From: DUPQ01 sp022706885
GTDB taxonomy: Bacteria; Bacillota; Clostridia; DUPQ01
Direction: 5' to 3'
Length of the DNA: 64,000 bases
Assembly (NCBI GenBank): GCA_022706885.1
Contig: JAKJBR010000002.1
Location: 1-64,000, forward strand
Shown: positions 18,034 through 27,777 of the stretch, one piece after another
How positions within the stretch are numbered: position 1 is the first letter of the stretch
How the letters are laid out: each line of letters begins with the position of its first letter
Position numbers and translations under genes: made by a program
The notes under the pieces: model-generated
What the model was told of the DNA's origin: nothing
The model's input: only the letters and a program-made list of their open reading frames with translations
Database searches by the model: none

Positions 18034-20355
18034 ATGGCGGATTTAATGATGAAAAGAATACCGGCATCCGACTGGCAGGACGCATTACCTTTGGGAAACG
18101 GCCATGTCGGTGCCATGGTTTACGGCAATATACAAAAAGAAAAGATATTACTCAATCACGAAAGGCTTTTCCGCTATCAGAAGCAACCGGATTATGAGCC
18201 TTTTTACAAACATCTTCCTCATGTCAGGAAACTTATGCTGGAAGAGAAGTACTCCGAGGGTGAAAAATATTTTAATGAAAAATTTAAAGAGTGCTGTAAA
18301 GAGGTCTATAATGTAGATCCTTATCAGCCTTTTTGCGAGATCTGTCTGTACAGAAAACCCGATGAAACTTTTACCGATTACAGCGCAACACTGGATTTTG
18401 TCTCCGCCGTTGCGACCGTCAGATGGAAGGAAAGAGATACAGAGATAACACGTGAAAGCTTTGTGTCATACGATACCGGATGCATATGTACGAGTATGTT
18501 CTCTTCGGACAACAGACCTTTAGACCTGAAGATAACCGTTGATTCGGTTGCGGGAGGAGAGAATTATTTGGACAGTTTCACCTGTATTCAAGACAACTGT
18601 CTCGTGTTCAATTCGCAGTATAAAGACGGCAGAAAGCACGGAGCGGTGATTTTTGTTAAAACGGATAAAGGCAGCGTGGAATATGACGATAAATTCATAT
18701 CCGTCAAGGCAGCTGAAAAAATATATCTGTTTGTAATGCTGTACATATATGAGGATGAAAAAAAAGCAATAAACAGGCTTATCAAAACCGTCAAACAATA
18801 TGATTACAGTCAATTGAAAAAAGACCATATTGCCGTTTGGAATAAACTGTATAACACCGCAAGCCTTACGTTAGGTGACGAAACGGAGCTTATGTCCAAC
18901 GAGGAGATTCTTTTAGAGGCATATCAGAATAAAAAGCCAGCAGACCTGTTTCACACCATGTTTAATTACGGTAAATACCTGTACATATCATCATCCGGAA
19001 AAAACGGGTTACCCGTTAATCTGCAAGGCATCTGGAACGGTTCATATGAGCCCAAATGGGATTCGGATATACATAACGACGAGAATGTTCAGATGTGTTA
19101 CTGGGCTTCACTGCCCTTGGGGTTGTTTGAGTCGTCATTGGCACTGTATGACTATTTTGATTCCTTTATTCCGCATTTCAAGGAAAACGCAAAGAAGATA
19201 TATAACTGCAGAGGGATTCTTGTTCCCATATGCATGAGTACTCACGGAAAAATATGCGGCACATCGGGAAAATGGAACTCGTGGATAGCTGCGGGAGGCT
19301 GGCTTGCCGCTCACTATTACGATTATTGGCTTTTTACGGAAGATGAAGAATTTCTGAAGCACAGAGCGGTTCCGTTTATGAAGCAGGTGGTACTGTTCTA
19401 TGAAGATTTCCTCATCACAGGCGACAACGGAAAGTATATCTTTGTTCCGTCTATCTCTCCGGAAAACGTTCCGATACATGAGAATCGCTCCATGATGTGT
19501 GTAAATGCCACCATGGATGTGGCAATTGCGAAAGAATGTATAACCAATCTCATAACCGCATGTAAGCATCTGGGCATTGAACGGGAAAGCATTTCCGAAT
19601 GGGAGACCATGCTTTCAAAAATGCCGGAATATGAAGTAAATGAAGACAAAGCCATGAAGGAATGGTTGTATGACGATCTTAAGGATAACTATTACCACAG
19701 ACACCAATCGCATATATATCCTCTGTTTCCCGGGTATGAGATAACAAAAGAGAACAACCCGAGAATATATGATGCCCTGAAAACCGCTGTAGACAAAAGG
19801 CTGCTCACGGGCTTTGTACAGCAGACCGGCTGGTCTTATGCGCATATGGCAAATATCTATGCAAGACTGGAAGATGGGGAAAGTGCATTGGCATGCTTAA
19901 ACTACATATTGAGATCGTGCACCGGAGCCAATCTTTTTACCTATCATAACGACTGGAGAGACCAGGGACTTACAATGTACCCGTTCGGTAAAAATCCTCC
20001 GTTCCAGATTGATGCCAATTTAGGATTTACTGCAGCCATGATAGAGATGCTCATATTCTCCAAGCCGGGATTTATACGCGTCTTGCCGGCATTGCCTGAC
20101 GATTGGAATAAAGGGAAGCTGAAGGGAATTCGTACCAGATGCGGCTGTATTGCGGATATCGAGTGGGATTTGAAAAAGAAGCATATAACTGTGAAACTGG
20201 CTGCATTGAAGATGGAACCTGTTGAGATAGAGATAACCACTGGCTTTAAAAAGATTGAATGCAGAGAGGGTGCTCTGTTATCAAAAAGAGATAACAGGTA
20301 TTTAACCGTGCAACCTGATAGCGGGAAACAGGTTATTTTGGAAATCGGCATATAA
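18034..20355 (+). CDS. Glycoside hydrolase family 95-like protein (alpha-L-fucosidase type)
   Basis: Cytoplasmic protein of about 773 residues, no signal peptide. Family features: ALPLGNGHVGAMVYG near the start, LPVNLQGIWNG (about 327-337), an Asn-containing ENVQMCYW (about 350), PSISPEN (about 472) holding the presumed acid Glu, QIDANLGFTAAM (about 659) holding an Asp at the base-activating place, and a beta-rich end. GH95 enzymes hydrolyse terminal alpha-1,2-fucose or related galactosides. Lack of a secretion signal implies action on imported oligosaccharides, but no transporter is adjacent. The ATG at 18034 is chosen because a run of seven G ends seven bases before it; an in-frame ATG at 18013 lies upstream of that site. 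It sits in front of the glmU-prs block. Confidence 0.83.
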   Translation: MADLMMKRIPASDWQDALPLGNGHVGAMVYGNIQKEKILLNHERLFRYQKQPDYEPFYKHLPHVRKLMLEEKYSEGEKYFNEKFKECCKEVYNVDPYQPFCEICLYRKPDETFTDYSATLDFVSAVATVRWKERDTEITRESFVSYDTGCICTSMFSSDNRPLDLKITVDSVAGGENYLDSFTCIQDNCLVFNSQYKDGRKHGAVIFVKTDKGSVEYDDKFISVKAAEKIYLFVMLYIYEDEKKAINRLIKTVKQYDYSQLKKDHIAVWNKLYNTASLTLGDETELMSNEEILLEAYQNKKPADLFHTMFNYGKYLYISSSGKNGLPVNLQGIWNGSYEPKWDSDIHNDENVQMCYWASLPLGLFESSLALYDYFDSFIPHFKENAKKIYNCRGILVPICMSTHGKICGTSGKWNSWIAAGGWLAAHYYDYWLFTEDEEFLKHRAVPFMKQVVLFYEDFLITGDNGKYIFVPSISPENVPIHENRSMMCVNATMDVAIAKECITNLITACKHLGIERESISEWETMLSKMPEYEVNEDKAMKEWLYDDLKDNYYHRHQSHIYPLFPGYEITKENNPRIYDALKTAVDKRLLTGFVQQTGWSYAHMANIYARLEDGESALACLNYILRSCTGANLFTYHNDWRDQGLTMYPFGKNPPFQIDANLGFTAAMIEMLIFSKPGFIRVLPALPDDWNKGKLKGIRTRCGCIADIEWDLKKKHITVKLAALKMEPVEIEITTGFKKIECREGALLSKRDNRYLTVQPDSGKQVILEIGI

Positions 20356-20407
20356 CAAGGGTGAAAAAAGCAAACCGTTGTTGTATAATTTTATTGGAGA
20401 TAAAAAA

Positions 20408-21334
20408 ATGAAAGATAAAGGATTTATTATTAAACAGATGGAATACTTCGCCGATTACAGGGACAGGGAAGTATTCGGGATGACGCCTTATGAAATACTG
20501 GAGTATAAACTTTTCACTTTGGGTTACTACCATGACCAAAAAGGTTTTGAAGTGCCTGAGGATTTATTCTACTGCTCTTACGAACTTATTGATCAGTACA
20601 TGAATAAAAAGGGTAAAGTCGGATATATGCGTGTGTATAGTCCTTTGGAATATTACCGTGCATGTGAGGATATCAAAACGGAAATAAACATATCGCATAT
20701 AGAAAACGGAGTGCGTATTCTGTCGGTAACAGAAACATATATCGATTATTTAGCAAAAATTGAACCTGAAGCCGTGATATATCCCAACTGCTTTATTGAA
20801 GGCGACAGTTTCATAAGTGCCAAAAGTGTAATAGGACCGGACAGCAAGATTGTGTCTTCCGGGATAGGCGAGAACACAACGGTTCTGAAATCCGTTGTGT
20901 TGCAAAGCACCGTAGGTAAGAATTGTTCAATAGGTCCTTTTGCATATATTCGCCCCGATACAACAGTTAAGGATAATGTAAAAGCCGGAACTTTTGTAGA
21001 ACTGAAAAAAACAGTAATAGATGACAATACGACAATACCGCATTTTGTTTATGCGGGAGATGCCGAGATAGGCAGGCATTGCAATATTTCCTGCGGTGTC
21101 ATTACCGCTAATTATGACGGCAAACAAAAACATAAAACAAAGATAGGCAATAATGTGTTTGTAGGGTGTAACAGTACTTTAGTTGCACCGGTGGAATTGC
21201 AGGACAATACCTTTGTTGCAGCAGGTTCTACTGTTGTGGAAGATGTAAAGTCCGGCTCGCTGGCAATTGCAAGAGCACAACAGGTTAACAAAGAAGGTTG
21301 GATGGAAAAAACCGGCAGAATGAAAAAGGAATAG
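20408..21334 (+). CDS. GlmU-like protein with only the acetyltransferase (left-handed beta-helix) half
   Basis: Occupies the glmU place before prs but is only 308 residues, against about 450 for bifunctional GlmU. Residues about 75-308 match the linker and beta-helix half: SHIENGVRI, EPEAVIYPNC, many hexapeptide turns, IGPFAYIRPD, then His212 in PHFVYAGDAEIG, NYDGKQKHKT and the tail IARAQQVNKEGW. His, Asn-Tyr and Lys residues used for acetyl transfer in GlmU are kept. The nucleotidyltransferase half, with its GxGTRM start and magnesium residues, is absent; instead there are about 75 residues of unrecognised sequence. The protein probably acetylates glucosamine-1-phosphate, and a separate enzyme must make UDP-GlcNAc. 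Start ATG 20408 follows GGAGA. Confidence 0.82.
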   Translation: MKDKGFIIKQMEYFADYRDREVFGMTPYEILEYKLFTLGYYHDQKGFEVPEDLFYCSYELIDQYMNKKGKVGYMRVYSPLEYYRACEDIKTEINISHIENGVRILSVTETYIDYLAKIEPEAVIYPNCFIEGDSFISAKSVIGPDSKIVSSGIGENTTVLKSVVLQSTVGKNCSIGPFAYIRPDTTVKDNVKAGTFVELKKTVIDDNTTIPHFVYAGDAEIGRHCNISCGVITANYDGKQKHKTKIGNNVFVGCNSTLVAPVELQDNTFVAAGSTVVEDVKSGSLAIARAQQVNKEGWMEKTGRMKKE

Positions 21335-21350
21335 ATAGGGGGAAGGTATA

Positions 21351-22331
21351 TTGGCCAGAAATGATATTAAAATTATGGGAGGCAACGCTAACCTTAAACT
21401 TGCTGCGGAAATTTCAAACTACCTGAGAGTACCGCTTCTGGATTCAAAAGTAGGTAGATTTGCCGACGGAGAAATTCAAGTTATGATAAACGAACTGGTA
21501 AGGGGATCGGATGTTTTCATAATTCAGTCCACCTGTCCTCCGGTTAATGAAAATCTTATGGAACTGCTGGTAATGACCGATGCTTTAAAACGCTCGTCAT
21601 GTGCCAGAGTAACAGCCGTCATGCCGTATTTCGGTTACGCAAGACAGGACAGAAAGGCTCGTGCAAGAGATCCCATTTCGGCAAAGCTTGTAGCAAACCT
21701 ACTTACCACCGCCGGCGTGGACAGGATACTGACCATGGATTTGCATGCACCTCAGATTCAGGGATTTTTCGATATACCCGTAGATCATCTCGAAGGTTTG
21801 ATAATATTCTCCGATATGATTACGGATATTATGAAAGGGCAAGATAAATCGGATTTCATATTGGTTGCACCGGATATGGGGTCGGTAAACAGAATAAGAA
21901 AGATGGCGGATTTAACCGACCTTTCCATTGCCATTATCGATAAAAGAAGAGAAAAAGCCAATGAGTGCGAGGTGATGAATATAATCGGGGATATCGAAGG
22001 AAAGACCGCGATTATTATAGACGACATGATAGATACCGCAGGTACCATAACAAAAGCCGCAAATACCGTTGTGGATATGGGAGCAAAAAGAGTCCTGGTA
22101 TATGCAACACACGGAGTATTATCGGCCGATGCCGTAACCAAGATTAAGAATTCCAAGATTGAGAGAATGTATCTTCTGGATACCGTACCGATACCCAAGG
22201 AAAAGATGATAGATAAAATAGAGGTAGTAGGCGTTGCAAAATTGTTTTCCGAGGCTATCTACAAGATATATACCAATACCTCCATGTCCGCTCTTTTCAA
22301 AATGCCGGGCGGCGGAAGAAACGAAAAGTGA
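21351..22331 (+). CDS. prs: Ribose-phosphate pyrophosphokinase
   Basis: Makes PRPP from ribose-5-phosphate and ATP for purine, pyrimidine, His, Trp and NAD synthesis. 326 residues, with FADGE and QSTCPP near the start, the flexible loop YARQDRKARARDP, and the PRPP-binding motif IIIDDMIDTAGT (about 222-233). Starts with TTG at 21351, set by the GGGGGAAGG four bases before it and by family alignment. Second gene of the glmU-prs-pth-mfd order common to Firmicutes. Confidence 0.97.
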   Translation: MARNDIKIMGGNANLKLAAEISNYLRVPLLDSKVGRFADGEIQVMINELVRGSDVFIIQSTCPPVNENLMELLVMTDALKRSSCARVTAVMPYFGYARQDRKARARDPISAKLVANLLTTAGVDRILTMDLHAPQIQGFFDIPVDHLEGLIIFSDMITDIMKGQDKSDFILVAPDMGSVNRIRKMADLTDLSIAIIDKRREKANECEVMNIIGDIEGKTAIIIDDMIDTAGTITKAANTVVDMGAKRVLVYATHGVLSADAVTKIKNSKIERMYLLDTVPIPKEKMIDKIEVVGVAKLFSEAIYKIYTNTSMSALFKMPGGGRNEK

Positions 22332-22915
22332 TGGACAGATATTTAATAGCGGGGCTGGGAAATATAGGGCTCAGATACAGAAACACAAGACACAACATCG
22401 GTTTTATGGCGGTTGACAAATTAGCCGATGTTTATTCTATCAAGGTTAAAAAAAATCTCTGTCAGGCCAATGTCGGGGAAGGCTTTATCAATAACGTTCC
22501 CGTTGTTCTTGCCAAACCTAAGACTTACATGAACTTGAGCGGTCAGAGTATACGCGCACTTACCGACTGGTACAAGGTGGATATTTCCGGACTTATTGTC
22601 ATATATGACGATATGGATATTCCTGTGGGAGAACTTCGTATACGCTATAAGGGAAGTGGCGGTTCGCATAACGGAATGAAATCGATTCTCAGTCATCTGG
22701 GTACCGACCGGTTTATACGCATAAGAGTGGGAATAGGAAAGCATGAGCATATTGATGCTATAGATTATGTGCTGGGCAGATTTCCCAAAAGCGAAAAAGA
22801 GATTATAGACAACACTTTACAGGACTTGATAAAAGCAATAACATGTATTGTGACGGAAGGTATAGATATAGCTATGAACAGATATAACAAGAAGAATGAC
22901 AGAGGTGATGTTTAG
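22331..22915 (+). CDS. pth: Peptidyl-tRNA hydrolase
   Basis: Releases peptides from peptidyl-tRNA dropped by ribosomes. About 194 residues, with GLGNIG near the start, catalytic His21 in NTRHNIGF, PKTYMNLSG, YDDMDIPVGELR, the Gly-rich GSGGSHNGMKSI and VGRFPK-like end (LGRFPKSEKE). The ATG at 22331 shares its first base with the prs stop (TGATG), so the two are translationally coupled; a GTG at 22328 is an alternative. Confidence 0.97.
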   Translation: MDRYLIAGLGNIGLRYRNTRHNIGFMAVDKLADVYSIKVKKNLCQANVGEGFINNVPVVLAKPKTYMNLSGQSIRALTDWYKVDISGLIVIYDDMDIPVGELRIRYKGSGGSHNGMKSILSHLGTDRFIRIRVGIGKHEHIDAIDYVLGRFPKSEKEIIDNTLQDLIKAITCIVTEGIDIAMNRYNKKNDRGDV

Positions 22916-22919
22916 CTAA

Positions 22920-25900
22920 ATGAATCCTTTCATACAGGTCTTTTCCGATATCCCTCAGCTTATAGGGGTAGCGGACTGCATAGCGTTGAAACAGACCCCC
23001 GTAGGATTGTCCGGACCGGGGACTTCTTTATGCCCCCTTATAAGCCACATTACAGCCTCATCGGTATCAAGAAAGCTGTTAATAGTGACTCATTCCAGAA
23101 CTGCCGCTTTATCTGTACACCGTAACCTCATTTCTTTTTACGGTGATGATGCGGTACATATACCGACCAGAGAGCTGATGCTTTTTGATATTGACGCATA
23201 CAGCGGAAATGATAAACAGGCCAGGCTTAAAGCGCTATACAGAATAGCAACAGGCGATTTTAAGGCGGCTGTTGCCTGCACCGAAGCACTTACAGTAGGT
23301 ACGGCTTCCAGACAGGTATTTTTGCAAAGCGTTATAAACCTCAAGAAAGGTGAATTGCACGATATGCAGACTCTTTCCGATATATTGATGCGTTTAGGAT
23401 ATGTAAGGAAAGCTCTTGTTGAGGAACAGGGACAGTACAGTATAAGGGGCGGCATATTGGATATATTTTCCTGCAATTACCACAACCCGATAAGGTGTGA
23501 GTTTTTCGGAGATGAGATAGACAGTATAAGGTTTTTTGATGCCGATTCGCAAAGATCTGTAGAAACGGTTAATAATGTTGTCATAATACCTTTCAGTGAG
23601 TTTATCTTGGATTGGAATGATGAGAGTATGCTCAAAGAACGGATAACCGACTCATGGGACTTGCAGCAGTTTAACGAGGGTACCTATGCAAAGATTATGG
23701 ACAGATATTATGCCGCGACCGATAAATGTGCTATGACCGGCACATATTTCGATAAAGACATACTTACGGTTATACATGACGATTTGCAATGTCATTCGGT
23801 GGCGGATACCGTATACAAAGAATATGCAAACGCCTGCGTCAATCTTTTGCAAAAGAAAAAGACCTTCAAAGATGCATGCCAGATGCAAAGAGACATCTAT
23901 TCACTGTATTCCTGCCTTAAACCGCAATTGGTACTTGTATATGAGAAGTCGGATTACAGTATTCCTCTTTACCGGGATTTTGATATTACGTTTGAAGAAA
24001 CATGCTCCTACAAGGGAGATATGGAGCTGTTTTTGAACGATATAGCCGAGTACAGAGCCGCCAATATGCGGATATTCATTTCTTCCGACAGAAAAAAACA
24101 TACCGAATACTTAAAAGGTTTCTTTGAAGATAACGGATATACGGTACATATCATTAAGCCTAAGGAAAATCCCACCGTTATACCCAGGCATATATATATA
24201 ATTGAAGACGGTTACGGTGAGAGTTTTGTGTCCAAAGAAGCAAAGATAGCCTGTATTTCGGTAAGCCGTATATTCCGTAAGAGTACAAGAGGTAAAAGCC
24301 GGCAGATAAGGGATGCCGATTTCTTTGCCGAGATTCAACCAAATGACTATGTCGTGCACGATCATCACGGAATAGGCATATATCTGGGTATAGAAAAGAT
24401 TGAAATAGACGGAATTATTAAGGACTATATCAAGATTGCATATAAAAACAACGACATGTTATATGTACCGGTAAACAAAATGGACCTGGTCCAGAAATAT
24501 GTGGGCACATCGGACAGAGCTCCGAGAATTACCGGATTAGGCGGTCGTGACTGGGAAAAGCAGAAGAGTAAAGTCAGAAGTGCCGTCCGCGATATTGCAA
24601 AAGAACTGATTGAACTGTACGGAAAGAGAAGTTCCGTAAAAGGGCATGCTTTCAGCGAAGATACTCCGTGGCAGATTTCTTTTGAAAACGAATTTGAATA
24701 TGAGGAAACACAGGATCAGATTCAGTGTGTGGAAGAGATAAAAGCCGATATGGAATCGACAAAAGTTATGGATCGTCTGTTGTGCGGGGATGTAGGCTAC
24801 GGTAAAACCGAAGTGGCTTTACGTGCGGCATTCAAGGCGGTAATGGACGGTAAACAGGTGGCCTTTCTTGCTCCCACCACCATGCTTGCTTTGCAGCACT
24901 ACAACAACTTTCGGGAGCGAATGAAAAACTATCCCGTAAACATAGATTTACTTTGCAGATTAAGGGATAAAAAAAGACAGACTGAAACGGTAGAGGATAT
25001 AAAAAGCGGGAAGACGGATATTGTTGTGGGAACGCACAGGCTGCTGGAAAAGGAAGTATCATTTAAAGACCTCGGCCTTCTGGTAGTGGACGAGGAACAG
25101 CGCTTCGGAGTGGCTCAGAAAGAAAAGATTAAAATGTTAAAACCCACAGTGGATGTACTGTCGCTGACCGCAACACCTATCCCCCGAACCATGCACATGG
25201 CACTGTCCGGTATAAGGGATGTCAGCACCATATACGATCCTCCGGAAAAACGTTTTCCGGTACAGACATATGTTATGGAGTATGATCCGGAGTTCATTAA
25301 GCAGGTAATCTTACGGGAAAAGGACCGTAACGGGCAGGTTTTTTATCTGTATAACCGTGTTATGGATATGGACAGCAAGTTTTATCATCTTAAAACACTC
25401 TTAAAAGATCAAGTCAGGATATGTGTTGCACACGGACAGATGCCGGAAAAAGAGTTTGAAAATACCATAATAAAGTTCATAAACCGAGAATATGATGTTT
25501 TACTGTGTACCACTATTATAGAAGCCGGTATAGACATATCCAATGCCAACACTCTCATAATAGAAGATGCCGACAAACTGGGGTTAGCACAGTTATATCA
25601 GATTAAAGGGCGTGTGGGCAGATCGGACAGGGTTGCCTACGCATATATCACCTACAAAAGAGGCAAAGAACTGACCGAAGAGGCTTCCAAGAGATTACAG
25701 ACCATAAAAGAATATACCGAGTTCGGTTCGGGAATCAAGATTGCGATGAAGGATCTGGAGATAAGAGGGGGAGGAGACCTTTTAGGAGCAAATCAGTCGG
25801 GGCATATGCAGGGTGTAGGCTATGACATGTATGTCAGGATTCTTTCGGAAGAGATTGCAAACTTACGGGGAGAAAAAGTTAAAGGTGCAGTTACCGAAAC

Positions 25901-26339
25901 AAGTGTGGATTTAAATATAAGTGCATATATCGACAAGTCCTATATATCCGATGACTTATCCAGACTTAAGATGTATAAGAGGATAGCAACGGTCGCAACG
26001 GTTACGGAAAAAGAGGACATAATAGACGAGTTGACAGACCGGTATAATAAGCCTCCCGGTCATGTCGTTAATATAATAAATGTGGCATACGCAAAGAATA
26101 TGGCATGCGGATTGGGGATATCGGAAATTGTACAGACAAACAAAGGTTTTGTCATGATATATGAAAAAGAGCATGCTATACATTTTCGCAAGATTACCGA
26201 TGTGCTGGATAAAGAGCGTATCAAATATACTGTCAAAGCGCAGGAAGATTTACAAATAAGGGTGAATACCGATAAAAAGAGCGAGGAATTGTTGGATTTT
26301 GTAACAAAAACACTTAAAAGGGCTGTTGAATCAAAATAA
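22920..26339 (+). CDS. mfd: Transcription-repair coupling factor Mfd
   Basis: Removes RNA polymerase stalled at DNA damage and recruits UvrA. 1139 residues in the usual order: UvrB-like N-terminal module with YSIRGGILDIF and FGDEIDSIR, the RNA-polymerase-interaction domain (about 480-545, with DYVVHDHHGIGIY and GIIKDYIKIAY), RecG-like helicase with Walker A CGDVGYGKTEVA, DEEQRFGV and TATPIPRTMHMALSG, the GRVGRSDRVAYAY segment, and a C-terminal domain. Starts four bases after the pth stop. The fin gene found between pth and mfd in Bacillus is missing, as in many Clostridia. Confidence 0.97.
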   Translation: MNPFIQVFSDIPQLIGVADCIALKQTPVGLSGPGTSLCPLISHITASSVSRKLLIVTHSRTAALSVHRNLISFYGDDAVHIPTRELMLFDIDAYSGNDKQARLKALYRIATGDFKAAVACTEALTVGTASRQVFLQSVINLKKGELHDMQTLSDILMRLGYVRKALVEEQGQYSIRGGILDIFSCNYHNPIRCEFFGDEIDSIRFFDADSQRSVETVNNVVIIPFSEFILDWNDESMLKERITDSWDLQQFNEGTYAKIMDRYYAATDKCAMTGTYFDKDILTVIHDDLQCHSVADTVYKEYANACVNLLQKKKTFKDACQMQRDIYSLYSCLKPQLVLVYEKSDYSIPLYRDFDITFEETCSYKGDMELFLNDIAEYRAANMRIFISSDRKKHTEYLKGFFEDNGYTVHIIKPKENPTVIPRHIYIIEDGYGESFVSKEAKIACISVSRIFRKSTRGKSRQIRDADFFAEIQPNDYVVHDHHGIGIYLGIEKIEIDGIIKDYIKIAYKNNDMLYVPVNKMDLVQKYVGTSDRAPRITGLGGRDWEKQKSKVRSAVRDIAKELIELYGKRSSVKGHAFSEDTPWQISFENEFEYEETQDQIQCVEEIKADMESTKVMDRLLCGDVGYGKTEVALRAAFKAVMDGKQVAFLAPTTMLALQHYNNFRERMKNYPVNIDLLCRLRDKKRQTETVEDIKSGKTDIVVGTHRLLEKEVSFKDLGLLVVDEEQRFGVAQKEKIKMLKPTVDVLSLTATPIPRTMHMALSGIRDVSTIYDPPEKRFPVQTYVMEYDPEFIKQVILREKDRNGQVFYLYNRVMDMDSKFYHLKTLLKDQVRICVAHGQMPEKEFENTIIKFINREYDVLLCTTIIEAGIDISNANTLIIEDADKLGLAQLYQIKGRVGRSDRVAYAYITYKRGKELTEEASKRLQTIKEYTEFGSGIKIAMKDLEIRGGGDLLGANQSGHMQGVGYDMYVRILSEEIANLRGEKVKGAVTETSVDLNISAYIDKSYISDDLSRLKMYKRIATVATVTEKEDIIDELTDRYNKPPGHVVNIINVAYAKNMACGLGISEIVQTNKGFVMIYEKEHAIHFRKITDVLDKERIKYTVKAQEDLQIRVNTDKKSEELLDFVTKTLKRAVESK

Positions 26340-26342
26340 GGC

Positions 26343-26372
26343 TTGATAAAAAGTAGTCGTTTATTGTAGAAT
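26343..26372 (+). promoter_or_regulatory. Probable promoter of the foldase gene
   Basis: TTGATA (26343-26348), 18-bp spacer, TAGAAT (26367-26372), 49 nt before the start codon. Confidence 0.55.
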
Positions 26373-26420
26373 AGGTAGACGGAAAACGGTTTATTTACCT
26401 TAAGAAAAAGGAGATAGGAA

Positions 26421-27626
26421 ATGGCAGTCGCTAAAGGCAAAAAAGAAGATGTCAAGAAGAAGAGCAGCAAGGAAATATCCAAAGAAGAAACAATAATAAG
26501 GTACGGATTTCTGACGCTTGCCGTTATCATCGGCCTTTGTTTGATTTATTTCGTTATAGCCAGTTTGATACCCAATAACTATATTAAAATAGGCAATCAT
26601 AAAATTGCCGAAGAAGAGTTCATGTACCAGACCAATACACAGTATAAAGTCTTTGCTAACTATTATCAGGACTATATCAGAAATCTCGGCTTTGATCTGT
26701 CAACACCGGAAGGAATATCGGCTTTTATGAAGACGGCATATGATAATCAGCGTTCTTTCGGTCAGATGCTGCTTGAAGGTGTAGTGGATTCCATACAGGA
26801 ACAATATATTATGTTAGACCAAATAAAAGAGACGGGTTTTAAGATTGATGAAGAAGAGTTGGAGGAGAGTTTAGCCATACAGTTGGAAGCCATTCAGAGA
26901 GCGGCGGATGAATCGGGCTATGATCTTGACAAATATGCCAAGCTATTCTACGGCACATCATTTAAGGCAATGCAAAAAGTTATCAGGCAGACTTTGAGAG
27001 CACAGCAATACACAACCTATCTGGAAGAACAAAACATCAGTGCGGTAACCGAAGAAAGAGCACTCTCATATTACAATTCGGTTGATGCCGAAGGAAATGC
27101 CGTCAGAGATGAGATAGACAGATTTACTGTAGTTACTATTTTAAAACGTACCGTTGACGATCAGTTTCAACCTCTTGCAGAGGATGTTATAGCTGCAGCC
27201 AAAGTAAAAGCCGCGGAGATATTTGAAATGGCAAAGAGCGGTGGCGATATTTATGAACTGGCGAAACTTTACAGTGATGACCTGAATGATAAGGAAGCCG
27301 AAGAGTCGGAGGAGGAAACCGATGATGCCGCAAAACCGGGTGAATTTACATTTACCAAGAAGGAAGTAGGAACAACGGAATTATCTAAGTGGGCACTTAA
27401 GGCTTCCGTAGGAGATCTGGATCTTATAGAGACCGAGATAGGACATGTAATAATAAAGCTTATCGACAGAACCGATTATGAAGACATGAAAGATGACATA
27501 TTCAAGCTGATTGCTTCCAGTGATTTTGAGATGAAGATGAATGAATATAAGGATATGGAGCAATATAAGGTAGGGCTTTACAAACCGTATCAGGAACTGT
27601 ATCTTACTTATGCGATAACACAGTAA
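26421..27626 (+). CDS. Membrane-anchored SurA/PrsA-type peptidyl-prolyl isomerase
   Basis: Protein of 401 residues with a Lys-rich cytoplasmic head, one membrane span (about 34-54), and a long extracytoplasmic part. The first part (about 60-210) is helical, like the SurA N-terminal chaperone domain; the second (about 230-375) resembles a parvulin domain (AEIFEMAKSGGDIYELAKLYSDD, then KPGEF, LKASVGDLDLIETEIGHVIIKL). An acidic insert (EAEESEEETDDA) interrupts it. There is no lipobox Cys, unlike lipoprotein PrsA. A foldase for exported proteins is likely; a gene of this type follows mfd in many Clostridia. Whether the isomerase site is active cannot be judged by eye. Confidence 0.75.
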   Translation: MAVAKGKKEDVKKKSSKEISKEETIIRYGFLTLAVIIGLCLIYFVIASLIPNNYIKIGNHKIAEEEFMYQTNTQYKVFANYYQDYIRNLGFDLSTPEGISAFMKTAYDNQRSFGQMLLEGVVDSIQEQYIMLDQIKETGFKIDEEELEESLAIQLEAIQRAADESGYDLDKYAKLFYGTSFKAMQKVIRQTLRAQQYTTYLEEQNISAVTEERALSYYNSVDAEGNAVRDEIDRFTVVTILKRTVDDQFQPLAEDVIAAAKVKAAEIFEMAKSGGDIYELAKLYSDDLNDKEAEESEEETDDAAKPGEFTFTKKEVGTTELSKWALKASVGDLDLIETEIGHVIIKLIDRTDYEDMKDDIFKLIASSDFEMKMNEYKDMEQYKVGLYKPYQELYLTYAITQ

Positions 27627-27650
27627 TACGGTAATAAAAACAAAAAAAGA

Positions 27651-27699
27651 AACCTCCGCAGGTCTGATAAAAAAAATGAACGGATAGGCGGAGGTTTTT
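27651..27699 (+). terminator. Terminator after the foldase gene
   Basis: AACCTCCGC (27651-27659) pairs perfectly with GCGGAGGTT (27688-27696), followed by Ts; the loop is long (28 nt). Confidence 0.75.
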
Positions 27700-27711
27700 G
27701 TTCGCTTTGAC

Positions 27712-27740
27712 TTGAATATATAATTTAACGGTAATATAAT
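27712..27740 (+). promoter_or_regulatory. Probable promoter of pta-ackA
   Basis: TTGAAT (27712-27717), 17-bp spacer, TATAAT (27735-27740), 37 nt before pta. Confidence 0.65.
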
Positions 27741-27777
27741 GTATTAGTTAAATACTTAAATTTGAGGTGGATATAAA

